This document shows positions 51,811-62,055 of a stretch of 64,000 nucleotides of DNA, piece by piece (position 1 is the stretch's first letter; the number at the start of each line of letters is the position of its first letter). A program made the position numbers and the translations under genes. The notes under the pieces were generated by a model. It worked only from the letters and a program-made list of their open reading frames with translations. It searched no databases and was not told the origin of the DNA. Origin of the DNA: Actinomadura sp. NBRC 104425 (lineage in GTDB: Bacteria; Actinomycetota; Actinomycetes; Streptosporangiales; Streptosporangiaceae); assembly GCF_030269545.1 (NCBI RefSeq), contig NZ_BSTN01000011.1, forward strand, positions 179,123-243,122. The letters are read 5' to 3'.

Positions 51811-53238
51811 TCACAGCGGCAGGCCGGTCAGCACCATGACCTTTTCCTCGGTGTAGTCGGCCATGGCCGACCGCAGGCCCTCCCGGCCCACCCCCGAGTC
51901 CTTGACGCCCCCGTACGGCATCTGGTCGGCCCGGTAGGACGGCACGTCGCCGATCACCACGCCGCCGACCTCCAGCTCGCGGTGCGCGCGGAAGGCGACG
52001 TCCAGGCTGCGGGTGAACACGCCCGCCTGCAGCCCGAACGCCGAGTCGTTGACCAGCTTGAACGCCTCGTCGACCCCGTCCACCGGCTGCACCAGCAGCA
52101 CCGGCCCGAACACCTCGTCGCGGGCCACCTTGGCGTCCGCGGGCACGTCGGCCAGCACGGTGGGGGCGTAGGCGGCGCCCTCCCGGGTGCCTCCGGCCAG
52201 CACGCGGGCGCCCGCGGCGACCGCCTCGTCCACCCAGTCCGCCACCCGCCGCGCGGCGTCCTCGCTGACCAGCGGCCCGACCTGGGTCGCCTCGTCCCAC
52301 GGGTCGCCGGTGACCAGGCCCTCGACCGCGGCCACCAGCTTGGGCAGGAACTCCTCCTGCACCGACCGGTCGACGTACACGCGCTGCACGGCTATGCAGC
52401 TCTGCCCCGCCTGGTAGTTGGAGAACAGGGCGATGCGGGACGCGGCCCAGTCCAGGTCGGCGTCCGGCAGCACCACCGCGGCGCCGTTGCCGCCGAGTTC
52501 CAGCGTGACGTGCTTGCGCGGCACCCGGTCGCGGATCGCCCAGCCGACCGGCACCGACCCGGTGAACGACACGACCGGCAGCCGCGGGTCGTCCACCAGG
52601 TCGCCGGCGCGGTCGTTGGGCACCGGCAGCACGGAGAACATACCGGCGGGCAGGTCGGTCTCGGCCAGCAGCTCCCCGAGCAGCAGCGCCGACAGCGGGG
52701 TGGCCGGGGCGGGCTTGACCACGATCGGCGCGCCCACCGCGATCGCCGGAGCGACCTTGTGCGCGGTCAGGTTGAGCGGGAAGTTGAACGGCGCGATGCC
52801 CAGCACGGGCCCGCGCGGCACCCGGGAGATGTAGGCCATCCGGCCGGCCGCGGCGGGGTCGGTGTCCAGCCGCTGGACGGTGCCGCTCCAGCGGCGGGTC
52901 TCCTCGGCGGCGAACCGGAACGTCGACACCGCCCGCGCCACTTCGGTCCGCGCCCACATCAGCGGCTTGCCGTTCTCCCCGGTGATCAGCCGGGCGATCT
53001 CGTCGGCGCGCTCGGCCAGCCGCCGCGACACGTGCGCCAGGGCCTCGGCCCGCACGTGCAGCGGCAGCGCCGCGGCCGCCGCCCGCACCGCGTCGGCCGC
53101 GGCGACCGCCTCCTCGACCTGCGCCGGCGTCGGGACGGCGGCGGCGCCCACCACGCGCCCGTCATAGGGGTGGGTAACGGTCAGCTCCTCGTCACCGGTC
53201 GCGGGCCGACCGGCCAGCCAGAATGGTGTCACGTCCAT
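51811..53238 (-). CDS. NAD(P)-dependent aldehyde dehydrogenase
   Basis: 475 aa, standard ALDH length. Cofactor-binding APFNFPLNLTAHKVAPAIAVGAPIVVKPA, general base E247 (LELGGNGAAV) and nucleophile C281 (AGQSCIAVQRVYV), the usual 34-residue spacing. Family resembles succinate-semialdehyde/non-phosphorylating GAPN-type enzymes; the PFNFPLN form suggests a group acting on small aliphatic aldehydes. Substrate unknown. ATG 53238. Adjacent luciferase-like monooxygenase on the same strand (45 bp gap). Confidence 0.93.
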   Translation of the reverse strand: MDVTPFWLAGRPATGDEELTVTHPYDGRVVGAAAVPTPAQVEEAVAAADAVRAAAAALPLHVRAEALAHVSRRLAERADEIARLITGENGKPLMWARTEVARAVSTFRFAAEETRRWSGTVQRLDTDPAAAGRMAYISRVPRGPVLGIAPFNFPLNLTAHKVAPAIAVGAPIVVKPAPATPLSALLLGELLAETDLPAGMFSVLPVPNDRAGDLVDDPRLPVVSFTGSVPVGWAIRDRVPRKHVTLELGGNGAAVVLPDADLDWAASRIALFSNYQAGQSCIAVQRVYVDRSVQEEFLPKLVAAVEGLVTGDPWDEATQVGPLVSEDAARRVADWVDEAVAAGARVLAGGTREGAAYAPTVLADVPADAKVARDEVFGPVLLVQPVDGVDEAFKLVNDSAFGLQAGVFTRSLDVAFRAHRELEVGGVVIGDVPSYRADQMPYGGVKDSGVGREGLRSAMADYTEEKVMVLTGLPL

Positions 53239-53282
53239 AACCTCACGCTATCCGCGCCGCCCCCCGCCGGTCAGTCCGGCGG

Positions 53283-54290
<1,008 letters not shown>

Positions 54291-54338
54291 GTTCCGTGCC
54301 AACCGGCGAGGGGCCCGTCCTCTTCCCGACGCGTCCGC

Positions 54339-54620
54339 TCAGGCGAACGCCAGGTACACGCCGGCGCCGATCGCGGCCGCCGCCGGCGGCAGCACCGACA
54401 CGCACAGCCACGACCACGTCACCAGGCGGCGTGCGCGCTCGGGGTCCTCGGCGAACCGCTCCTCGGCCCGCGTGTACAGGACGGCCCCGGCGAACACCAG
54501 CGGCAGGAACGCCAGCATCGCCCACACGCCGAGCACGAACGCGAGGACCTGCCCGCCGCGCGTGTACGTCCCGTCCGGTCCGATCCCGAACCCGAGCCGC
54601 GGGGAGGCGGCAGTAGCCAT
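54339..54620 (-). CDS. Small two-helix membrane protein
   Basis: 93 aa, hydrophobic helices at ~25-48 (LAFVLGVWAMLAFLPLVFAGAVL) and ~70-92 (WLCVSVLPPAAAAIGAGVYLAFA), and a polar loop rich in Arg/Glu. ATG 54620 fits the start of conserved hydrophobicity; an inverted repeat TCACAT-N6-ATGTGA lies just upstream. Unknown function; no family motif recognised. Confidence 0.68.
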   Translation of the reverse strand: MATAASPRLGFGIGPDGTYTRGGQVLAFVLGVWAMLAFLPLVFAGAVLYTRAEERFAEDPERARRLVTWSWLCVSVLPPAAAAIGAGVYLAFA

Positions 54621-54633
54621 GACGACCGTCCGA

Positions 54634-54651
54634 TCACATAGGCGGATGTGA
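54634..54651. promoter_or_regulatory. Inverted repeat TCACAT-N6-ATGTGA
   Basis: Perfect 6-bp arms 14 bp before the small membrane-protein gene on the minus strand; TATGTG within it could double as a -10. It is the reverse of the CRP half-site order, so it is not a Crp box. Confidence 0.35.
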
Positions 54652-54729
54652 CCGGGATCATACGCCCCGAGCAAACGCTCGGCCAGGGCCCCGCCGCCGC
54701 GGCGGGCCCCCGGCCGAGGCGGACGCCGG

Positions 54730-56454
54730 TCAGTGCATCCGCAACCCGATCAGGACGGGATCGTGGTCGGACGACCGGAACGCGTCCGGCCGGTACAGCG
54801 ACGGCGGGTTGTACTCGGTGTTGTAGTCGAGGATGGTCGCCTCGTCGGAGTTGATGTGCCAGATCGTCGCACCGGTGACCCGCCGGGCCAGCGACCGGCC
54901 CGCCAGCACGTGGTCGAGCTCGCCGGCCTGGCCGTCGTAGACGTAGCTGTAGCGGCGTGCCGCCGGGACGAAGCGCTCGGTCTGGCTCGCCAGCCCGGCG
55001 GCCCGCAGTGTCTTGACCGGGTCCTCCGCGCCGTAGGAGTTCAGGTCGCCGATCACCAGCGGGTGCGGGACGGTCCGGGCCAGCGCGGCGACCGCCTTCG
55101 CCTGCCGGACGCGCCGGGCGTTCCAGCAGCCCTGCCCGTCGCCTTGGTCGGCGTCGGGCCCGGTCGCCTCACCGCAGCTCTTGGACTTGAAGTGGTTGAC
55201 GATCACGGTGAACGGCTCGCCGCCCCGCACCCGCCGGAACGTCTGCGCCAGCGGGGGCCGCTCGAACACCTCGTCCTGGACGGAGACGGGCTTGCCCACC
55301 GGTCGGACCTTGGCGGGACGGTAGATCAGTGCGACGTGGATGGCGTCGGTGCCCGGGTCGGGATGGCGCACCCAGGAGTAGGTGCCCGCCCCGACGGCGG
55401 CGTTGAGCCGGTCCACCAGCGCCTTGACGGCGGTGTCGCCGTTGTTCTCGACCTCCATCAGCCCGACCACGTCGGCGTCCAGGCCCTTGAGCGCGGCGAC
55501 CAGCTTGGCGAGCTGGCGCTCCTGCTCCTGCGCGGTGCCGGCGCCGCGCTGGCCGAGCGTGGTGAACCAGTTGAGGGTGTTGAACGACGCCACCTTGACG
55601 TTGGCGGCGCCCACCGGGCCCGGGGCGGCCGGGCGCGGGTTGTCGCGGCGGAACGCCACGGGCCGCGTCGGCTGCAGCCGGTACGTGCCGAACCCGTAGG
55701 TCAGCACGCCGGTCAGCCCGCTGACGGTGTCGCCGAGCCGCAGCGCCTGCGGCGAGGTGAACGGGACCGTTGCGGGGTTCTGGACGTTCGAGCCGTCGTC
55801 GACCAGCAGGCGCCGCCGGTCGTTGCCCGCCTGCGTCACGCCCGGCCGGTCGGTCGGCTGGTACAGGCGCCCGCCCGCCGAGACCGCCACCTCGCCGTAG
55901 CGGCCGAGCTGGTAGTGCTCGGTGGCGGTGAGCCTGCCGGGGAACGTGACGAGCATGTTCTCCAGGTGCTCCAGCCGGGTGCCGTCGCCCCGCGCCAGAT
56001 CGTAGGCGGTGGGCGCGACGGTCCCGGTGCCGCACACGTCCACCGAGGCGACGGACGACAGCTCGGTCAGCCCGTTGTACTCCACGGCCCGGCCGGTGAC
56101 GAACACGCGGTCGCCCACCTTCACGTCCGCCACGGACGTGCCCGCGTAGGCGAACAGGCCCTCGGAGGTGGCGGGGTCGCCGTCGGGCACCGGGTCCTGC
56201 AGGTAGAACCCGCCGAGCTGGTCGCCGCGCTGGAAGTCGCCGGTGACGACGCCCTCCACCCGCACGGTCGCACCGGCCAGCGGGGTGCTGTCGCCGGACC
56301 CCTGCACCTGCGAGATCTTGTGGTCGGCGGGGGTCGTGCAGTCGGCGTCGCCCGGGGCCGCCTGGGCGCCGGGCGCGCCGAGCGCGACGAGGCCCCCGGC
56401 GAGCAGGGCGGCCGACACCGCCGCGGCCGCGCGGGCTGTGGGGGTTTCGAGCAT
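54730..56454 (-). CDS. Secreted endonuclease/exonuclease/phosphatase-family nuclease (ExeM/NucH type)
   Basis: 574 aa. Signal peptide (LETPTARAAAAVSAALLAGGLVALGAPGAQA) precedes an OB-type domain at ~35-250 (VRVEGVVTGDFQ) and an EEP catalytic domain from ~285 (KVASFNTLNWFTTLGQ, ADVVGLMEVENNGDTAVKAL, VIVNHFKSKS, VIGDLNSYG, ELDHVLAG, SSDHDPVLIGL). The Glu, Asp, His set is complete, so DNA/RNA cleavage outside the cell is likely. ATG 56454 sits 7 bp after TACGCT, suggesting a leaderless message; GTG 56481 and ATG 56472 would put the promoter inside the gene. A PHO-box-like element upstream implies phosphate control. Confidence 0.92.
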   Translation of the reverse strand: MLETPTARAAAAVSAALLAGGLVALGAPGAQAAPGDADCTTPADHKISQVQGSGDSTPLAGATVRVEGVVTGDFQRGDQLGGFYLQDPVPDGDPATSEGLFAYAGTSVADVKVGDRVFVTGRAVEYNGLTELSSVASVDVCGTGTVAPTAYDLARGDGTRLEHLENMLVTFPGRLTATEHYQLGRYGEVAVSAGGRLYQPTDRPGVTQAGNDRRRLLVDDGSNVQNPATVPFTSPQALRLGDTVSGLTGVLTYGFGTYRLQPTRPVAFRRDNPRPAAPGPVGAANVKVASFNTLNWFTTLGQRGAGTAQEQERQLAKLVAALKGLDADVVGLMEVENNGDTAVKALVDRLNAAVGAGTYSWVRHPDPGTDAIHVALIYRPAKVRPVGKPVSVQDEVFERPPLAQTFRRVRGGEPFTVIVNHFKSKSCGEATGPDADQGDGQGCWNARRVRQAKAVAALARTVPHPLVIGDLNSYGAEDPVKTLRAAGLASQTERFVPAARRYSYVYDGQAGELDHVLAGRSLARRVTGATIWHINSDEATILDYNTEYNPPSLYRPDAFRSSDHDPVLIGLRMH

Positions 56455-56483
56455 GCGCGCGAGCGTAGGCATGCGGGTCACGC

Positions 56484-56505
56484 CCTGGAAGAACCCTGTG
56501 TTAAC
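56484..56505 (-). promoter_or_regulatory. PHO-box-like direct repeats upstream of the secreted nuclease
   Basis: On the minus strand two adjoining 11-bp units, GTTAACACAGG and GTTCTTCCAGG, match the PhoP consensus G(G/T)TCAYYYR(G/C)G at 9 and 10 of 11 positions. They overlap the expected -35 of a leaderless promoter whose -10 is TACGCT (56467-56462). Fits a phosphate-scavenging nuclease. Confidence 0.6.
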
Positions 56506-56703
56506 CCTCTACCAATTTGTAATGGATCGTCGGCTTCGGTGGTCTTCATTGTGATTCGGCGGACGGTTCGGGAGAAGCACACGCCCCGGCCGCGCCGCCA
56601 TTTCGCCGGGAGGGAACATGATCGTCCCGCCGAAATGCCGTGCACCCGCGCGAACGCGCAGCCACACTGAGTCGATATGCCAGCGGGAAAGGGAGCGCCG
56701 GGG

Positions 56704-57501
56704 ATGAGCGGGCAGTCGCCGGTCGGAACCGGGCACGCACGTCTTCGCGACATCCTGGTCACGGCGCTCTTCCTGCTGCTGCTGATGGCCGCGCTGGGCG
56801 TGGTGCTCGTCCAGGCCTGGCCGCCCGCGCCCGAGGCGGCGCCCGACGGCGGCACCCGGCCGCCCGCCGAGACCGTGCGCGTCCACCTGTTCGGCTGGGA
56901 CCCGCGCATCTCCCGCGAGACGAGCCTGTTCGTCATCGTGGCCGCCGCCGGGGCGATCGGCGCCACCGTGCACGCGCTGCGCTCGCTGTACTGGTACGTC
57001 GGCAACCGGTCGCTGCGCCGCAGCTGGCTGCTGATGTACCTGTGCCTGCCGTTCATCGGCGCCGCGTTCGGACTCATGGTCTACCTGGTGCTGCGCGGCG
57101 GCCTGACCGCCCCGGCGGGCACCGCCGCCGACCTCAACCCCTACGGCATCACCGCCGTGGCCGCGCTGGTCGGCCTGTTCTCCCGCGAGACGGCCGAGAA
57201 GCTGCGCGCCGTGTTCGCCACACTGCTGTCGCCCCCGCAGCAGGGACGCGACCGGGCGCTGCGCCCGCAGATCGACGCGGTGGAGCCGCCCTCGGGCGCG
57301 GCCGGCCGCCTGGTGACGATCCGCGGCGTCGGGCTGGCGGCGGCGTCGTCGGTGCGGTTCGGCACGGCCGACGCCCCCGCGACGGACGTGACCGACACCG
57401 GGCTGCGCGTCGTCGTCCCGCCCGGCGCGACCAGCGGACGGCTCGTCGTCACCACGCCGGACGGGACCGCGGTCAGCCCCGCCGACTTCACCGTCGAATG
57501 A
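56704..57501 (+). CDS. Membrane protein with C-terminal IPT/TIG domain
   Basis: 265 aa. Three hydrophobic helices at ~20-38 (ILVTALFLLLLMAALGVVLV), ~78-95 and ~113-135, then a cytoplasmic or surface domain from ~185: IDAVEPPSGAAGRLVTIRGVGLAAASSVRFGTADAPATDV and VVVPPGATSGRLVVTTPDGTAVSPADFTV, an IPT/TIG immunoglobulin-like fold. ATG 56704 with AGGGAG upstream is preferred to ATG 56677. Divergent from the nuclease gene. Function unknown. Confidence 0.75.
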   Translation: MSGQSPVGTGHARLRDILVTALFLLLLMAALGVVLVQAWPPAPEAAPDGGTRPPAETVRVHLFGWDPRISRETSLFVIVAAAGAIGATVHALRSLYWYVGNRSLRRSWLLMYLCLPFIGAAFGLMVYLVLRGGLTAPAGTAADLNPYGITAVAALVGLFSRETAEKLRAVFATLLSPPQQGRDRALRPQIDAVEPPSGAAGRLVTIRGVGLAAASSVRFGTADAPATDVTDTGLRVVVPPGATSGRLVVTTPDGTAVSPADFTVE

Positions 57502-57526
57502 GGCCCCGGGGCGCGGCGCCCCGGGC

Positions 57527-59002
57527 TCAGCGTTTGCCGCGCGGCCAGTGGTCGTGCCACATGTTGTAGACCGCACCCGGGAAGACCCTCGGCAGCGCGC
57601 CCTCGCCGTCGCCGGACTCCACCAGGCCCAGCTCGTCGCCCGTCTCGGCGCTCCCGAACTGGATCTGCATGCCGTAGGAGGCGCGCGCCAGATCGCGCGG
57701 CCCCGCCACCAGGCAGGTGTACCGCGGCCGGGGGATCTCGGTCTCGGGGATGGCGGCGCCGACCACCAGGCTGTTGGCGACCGCCACCCAGCTGCCGAGC
57801 AGGGTGACCTGGCGTTCGGCGCCCTGCTGCTCCCACCGGAACGGCAGGATCGGCTTGGAGAAGATCGGCACGAACAGGTGCGACACGCCGCAGGCGCGCA
57901 GCTCGCGGTCCCAGGTGATGGAGCGGCTGAGGTCCTCGCAGATCAGCACGGCGAGCCTGCCCAGCGAGCAGTCCAGCACCCGGACCGTGGAGCCGGGGGT
58001 GATGTACTCGTCGGCGACGCCCTCGGCGGGCGCGTGCGGCAGCCGCCACTCGCGCATCTGCCGCGCGTCCAGGGTGAAGCCCGACCGCTTGTCCTGCACG
58101 AGCAGCTCGCGCCCCGTCCACCGGTCCAGCAGGACGGCGCGGTTGGGCGGCGGCTCGGTCGAGCCCAGTGGGCCGCTGCCGAGCAGCAGGTAGCGCAGCG
58201 GGTGCGCGTCGCGGTCGCGTCCGGCGGTGTCGAACGCGGCCTCCTTCCAGTGCTCCAGCAGCGTGTCGTTGAGGGACGCCTCCGGCAGCACCGCGATCTG
58301 CGCGCCCGCCTCGTCCAGCCGCCGCAGGACGGTCTTGATGCGGGTGCGCAACCCCGGGGAGTCGACCGGGCGCAGCCGGTAGACCGTCACGCCGAACCGC
58401 TTCTCGAACGAGATGTCGATGTCGTCGAACGTCTCCAGCAGCGGGGCGCACCCGACCGTCACCGGGCGGTCCCTGGGGAAGTGGGCGTCGTGGGCGGCCG
58501 GGAGCACCTCGTGCTCCACGCCGTCCCAGTACTCGGCCGGGACGCGGTGCACGCCGAAGAACTCGTCCTTGGCGCGGCGCCCGCGCGGCCTGCCCGGGTA
58601 GGCGCAGCGCGGCAGCAGCGCCCCGTCGGTCGCCTCGCTGTTGAACCGCCCCTCGGTCAGGTACCGGACGAGCACCGCGGTCATCGCGGGGCTGCCGTGG
58701 TACGGGCCGTACGGGTTGGCGTGCGCCAGGGCGATGTCGAGCCCCAGCAGCAGGGTGAACCGGCCGCGGTGGCCGTACCGGGAGATGATCTCCTCGGTGG
58801 TCTCGGGCGGCAGCTCGCCCCGGTCCAGCACGGTCTCGGAGAGCTCGGTGGCCTGGCGGACGACGTCGGGATCGCTGGACCATCCGGTCACCGTCCACCC
58901 GTCGAAAAGCCCGTCGGGAAGCGCGTCGTACAGCGTGACGAAAAGGTCGGCAGGATCGGCGGGGTGGGCCGGCTGGGCAGGCGCCGCCGGCTGATCCGTC
59001 AT
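57527..59002 (-). CDS. Nitrilase-fold (C-N hydrolase-like) protein with a novel N-terminal region
   Basis: 491 aa. From residue ~225 a C-N hydrolase core is recognisable by its triad: E241 (VLPEASL), K305 (QDKRSGF) and C355 (LICEDLS). The spacing matches nitrilase-superfamily enzymes. The first ~200 residues (FVTLYDALPDGLFDGW, ISRYGHRGRFTLLLGLDIALAHANPYGPYHG) match no domain I recognise. The start of the TDQPAAPAQPAHPAD low-complexity N-terminus fixes ATG 59002. Divergent from a winged-helix gene, 272 bp away, and tail to tail with the IPT membrane-protein gene. Enzyme activity is predicted, substrate unknown. Confidence 0.75.
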   Translation of the reverse strand: MTDQPAAPAQPAHPADPADLFVTLYDALPDGLFDGWTVTGWSSDPDVVRQATELSETVLDRGELPPETTEEIISRYGHRGRFTLLLGLDIALAHANPYGPYHGSPAMTAVLVRYLTEGRFNSEATDGALLPRCAYPGRPRGRRAKDEFFGVHRVPAEYWDGVEHEVLPAAHDAHFPRDRPVTVGCAPLLETFDDIDISFEKRFGVTVYRLRPVDSPGLRTRIKTVLRRLDEAGAQIAVLPEASLNDTLLEHWKEAAFDTAGRDRDAHPLRYLLLGSGPLGSTEPPPNRAVLLDRWTGRELLVQDKRSGFTLDARQMREWRLPHAPAEGVADEYITPGSTVRVLDCSLGRLAVLICEDLSRSITWDRELRACGVSHLFVPIFSKPILPFRWEQQGAERQVTLLGSWVAVANSLVVGAAIPETEIPRPRYTCLVAGPRDLARASYGMQIQFGSAETGDELGLVESGDGEGALPRVFPGAVYNMWHDHWPRGKR

Positions 59003-59274
59003 ATGCGCCCCCGGGGGGTTGACAGGAGGGATTACGGGTGTGCGCCCGATGCTAACTCCAGTGTGCACGGCCTTTCAGTGGCATCTGATACAGAACGTGG
59101 CCGCAATGTTCGCCGCCGTGCTCGGCCCTTCTCCGCAAAACGTGTCCGACCTGCGCATTCGCCGTGATGCGGGGGTGGACGAAGCCGCCGAAATCGTCAC
59201 TTGACATTCACTTGGCATGGGCGCACCCTGGAGAGAGTCGCACCGAGACCATCGACGACGACCTTGGGGGAGCG

Positions 59275-60033
59275 ATGGCGGACTTTCCGGGCGGCGGTCC
59301 CGCGGCAGGGCGGGATCGCCGCAGCCAGGCCAGGCACCTGCTCGACGCGATGGGGCAGGCCAAGGTCATCAGCGAGGGCCAGTTCAGCGCCCTCGGCATG
59401 ATCATCACCGACGCATCGCTCAGCGCCGACGAGGCGACCCTCGTCGAGGTGCAGGACGGTCTGCAGTGGCTGCACCGCGGCTACCTGGACGTCCCCAACC
59501 TGGACGGCGACCAGCGGGAACGCCGCGGCCGCATCCTCGGCCTCATCGACTGCGTGCAGTGGGCGCTGCGCCGCCTGCCGTCCGGGCTCCAGCTGAGCCT
59601 GCACCCCGACGGGCACGCGGCGCGCTTCCTGGTCGCCGTCGCCCGCCGCCGGGGCATCTCCAACAAGCAGCTGGCCGCCGAGCTCGGCACCGACGAGACC
59701 GAGATCAGCAGGGTGGGCCGCCGCCTGCTGTCGGCGGGCGTGGTGTGGCGGCGCAAGGAGTGGCGCCACAACGCCTGGGACCTCACCCCGCGCGGCCGCC
59801 AGTACCTGGAGAGCGTCGGCCTGCTGCCCGACACCGCCCTGGTCGAGGGGCCCCAGGAGCGCGCCGCCGAGGACCGTCCGTCCCGCGTCGCCGTCGACGC
59901 GCTCGACCCGCTCGACGCGCTCGACCCGCTCGACCGTCCGTCCGCCCGCGTCCCCCTCCGCCACGGCCGCGACGCCGAACCGCGCGGTCGGCAGGACACC
60001 GACCCGTCCCGCCCCGGCCGCGGGCAGCGCTGA
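59275..60033 (+). CDS. Winged-helix DNA-binding protein (MarR-like)
   Basis: 252 aa. A helical N-terminus (RHLLDAMGQAKVISEGQFSALGMIITDASLSADE, then WLHRGYLDVPNLDGDQRERRGRILGLIDCVQWALRRLP) leads to a winged helix near residues 125-180 (RFLVAVARRRGISNKQLAAELGTDETEISRVGRRLLSAGVVWRRKEWRHNAWDLTPRG). The last ~50 residues are disordered and contain a small LD/PLD/ALD repeat. ATG 59275 with GGGGGAG close upstream. Divergent from the nitrilase-fold gene, so it is probably its regulator or a co-acting partner; not proven. Confidence 0.78.
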   Translation: MADFPGGGPAAGRDRRSQARHLLDAMGQAKVISEGQFSALGMIITDASLSADEATLVEVQDGLQWLHRGYLDVPNLDGDQRERRGRILGLIDCVQWALRRLPSGLQLSLHPDGHAARFLVAVARRRGISNKQLAAELGTDETEISRVGRRLLSAGVVWRRKEWRHNAWDLTPRGRQYLESVGLLPDTALVEGPQERAAEDRPSRVAVDALDPLDALDPLDRPSARVPLRHGRDAEPRGRQDTDPSRPGRGQR

Positions 60034-60078
60034 AACCGGCGTGCGCAAGCCGCCCGCGCCGACGGCGCGGGCGGCACG

Positions 60079-60795
60079 TCAGCGCCGGCGCAGCGTCGCC
60101 GCGGCCTGCTCGGCCTCGGCCAGCACGTCGCGGACGAAGCGGCGGCGGGTCAGGCCGAGGACGCGCAGCGCCCGCCCGTGGTCGGCGGCCACCACGGCCG
60201 CAGTCACCGCGACGGCCGCCTGCCAGCCGAAGATCAACGCCGTCCGCCCCGCCCGCGGCAGGGCCGAACGCAGCCGGTCGCAGTGGAACGGGACGTGGCG
60301 GCGCTCGTCGTCCAGCAGGCGCCCGGCGACCTCGGTGGTGAGCGGGTCGGTCGTCCCGTCGCGCAGCGCCCGGTAGTAGCCGAGCGCGACGACCTCGGCG
60401 ATCATCAGCACCAGCAGTTCCAGCCGCAGGCCGAACGCGCGCCGCACCCGCACGAACACCGTGTCGCTCCAGTGCCCGCAGATCGTCGCGGCGCCGGCCG
60501 CCCGCAGCAGCGCGCCCAGCAGCCGCGCATGCTCGCGCTCCTCCGCCACGAACAACCGCACCGCCGCGCCGTAGTCGCCGCCGCCCGCCTTGGCGATCAG
60601 GTTGGCGCCGTCGCCGTCCTCGCCCACCTGGAACCGCTGGACGCTGCGCACCACCGCCGGATGCAGCCGAGCCCCGCGCTCCCAGGGCGGGTCGGGCCGC
60701 CGTCGCCGCCGCTGCGCCTCCCGCTCGAACTCTTCGCGCCAGCGCGCGAACGGGTCCGCCGCGCCCCGCACCCTCGTGCCGTCCATGGGGGTCAT
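60079..60795 (-). CDS. Ferritin-like di-iron protein
   Basis: 238 aa helical protein. Two EExxH-type motifs fit a ferritin-like carboxylate-bridged site: VAEEREHARLLGALLRAA and LLDDERRHVPFHCDRL. A hydrophobic helix (RTALIFGWQAAVAVTAAVVAA) near residue 190 could be membrane-associated. ATG 60795 has GAGGAGCG upstream; the frame beyond is not protein-like. Family may oxidise or hydroxylate a lipid or store iron; function unknown. Confidence 0.8.
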   Translation of the reverse strand: MTPMDGTRVRGAADPFARWREEFEREAQRRRRRPDPPWERGARLHPAVVRSVQRFQVGEDGDGANLIAKAGGGDYGAAVRLFVAEEREHARLLGALLRAAGAATICGHWSDTVFVRVRRAFGLRLELLVLMIAEVVALGYYRALRDGTTDPLTTEVAGRLLDDERRHVPFHCDRLRSALPRAGRTALIFGWQAAVAVTAAVVAADHGRALRVLGLTRRRFVRDVLAEAEQAAATLRRR

Positions 60796-61017
60796 GCACG
60801 CTCCTCGTCTCGGACGATCTGATCCCACCCAAACGGTGTGATCGGGATGTTCCGTCGAGAAGTTGTGTGCGATTTGCGGAGATCGTCGAAGGATGTAGGC
60901 GACGCCCGACGGCGGGGGAGGGCGCCTCGGCGGCGTGTTCAGGGGCCGACGGCTCGGGCCCTGCTCCGACGAGCCCATCCACGGGCCAGACCAAATGCTG
61001 GCTCGCGCCGGGGGACG

Positions 61018-62055
61018 CTACCGGTCGTCGGTGACGCCGGGCTCCACGGTCAGCGTGCCCGCCGACGCGTCGACGGCGGCCCGCGCACCGAGCGGCACGG
61101 TCAGCTGCCCGCGGCCGTGCCCCAGCCGCAGCCCGCCCAGCACCGGCACGCCCAGGTCGTCGAGCCGGTCCCGCAGGACGCCCACGGCGTCCCACTCGCC
61201 CGGTTCGGCGACGCTGTCGGTGATCTGCCCGATCACGACGGCCCGTACTCCGCTGAGCGCACCCGCCCGGCGCAGGTGCGTCAGCATCCGGTCCATCCGG
61301 TACGGCGCCTCGTCGACCTCTTCGAAGAAGAACACCGCGCCGCGCAGCACGGGCAGGTCGCCCGCGCCGACCGCCGCGTCCAGCAGTGACAGGTTGCCGC
61401 CGAGCAGCGGCCCCCGCGCCCGCCCCGGCACCATGACCGCCGCGGACGTCTCCGCCGGATCGCGGGTGAGCTCCACCGGACGCGTCGTCATCACGGCCGC
61501 CCGCAGCGCCTCCGCCGACTCCGGCCCGGTGCGGTCGTCGTCCCAGGCCACCATGGGCCCCTGGAAGGTGACCAGCCGGGCGGCCCGCCACAGCCGCGCC
61601 TGCAGACTGGTGATGTCGCTGAACCCCACGACCACTTTCGGACGGCGCCGCACGCCCCGCAGATCGAGCCGGTCGACGATCCGCTGCGTCCCGTATCCGC
61701 CGCGCGCGGCGAACACGCCCCGCACGCTCGGATCGTCGAGCGCCTCCTGCAGGTCGGCGAGCCGGTGCTCGTCCCGTCCCGCCAGGTAGCCGTACCGGTC
61801 GAACACGTGGCCGCCCAGCTCGACCGTCAGGCCCCAGCTCTGCAGGATCTCCACGCCCCGTTCGACCAGCGCCGGATCGGGCGTGCTCCCCGGCGACACC
61901 ACCCGCACCCGATCCCCGGGCCGCAGCATCGGCGGCCGCACGGCCCGCCCGGCCGCCGCCCGCGCCGGCGGACCCGGCACCAGCAGCCCCCCGGACGTGA
62001 CCGCCCCCGCCCCGAGCACATTCCGGCGGGACAATCCACCGCGGAATCCGGCCAT
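61018..62055 (-). CDS. LD-carboxypeptidase (S66), Tat-exported
   Basis: 345 aa. N-terminus FRGGLSRRNVLGAGAVTSGGLLV is a twin-arginine signal, so it is secreted folded. S66 features: ARGGYGTQRIVDRLD, GFSDITSL (likely catalytic Ser), FFFEEVDEAPYRMDRML (likely catalytic Glu) and LGHGRGQLTVPLGA (catalytic His region). It trims the terminal D-Ala from muropeptide LD bonds, in wall recycling or maintenance. ATG 62055 with GAGGGG upstream. Confidence 0.93.
   Translation of the reverse strand: MAGFRGGLSRRNVLGAGAVTSGGLLVPGPPARAAAGRAVRPPMLRPGDRVRVVSPGSTPDPALVERGVEILQSWGLTVELGGHVFDRYGYLAGRDEHRLADLQEALDDPSVRGVFAARGGYGTQRIVDRLDLRGVRRRPKVVVGFSDITSLQARLWRAARLVTFQGPMVAWDDDRTGPESAEALRAAVMTTRPVELTRDPAETSAAVMVPGRARGPLLGGNLSLLDAAVGAGDLPVLRGAVFFFEEVDEAPYRMDRMLTHLRRAGALSGVRAVVIGQITDSVAEPGEWDAVGVLRDRLDDLGVPVLGGLRLGHGRGQLTVPLGARAAVDASAGTLTVEPGVTDDR

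Noticed and set aside
54634..54651. CRP binding site
   Set aside because: Half-sites are in the reverse order (TCACA...TGTGA) to the Crp consensus TGTGA-N6-TCACA.
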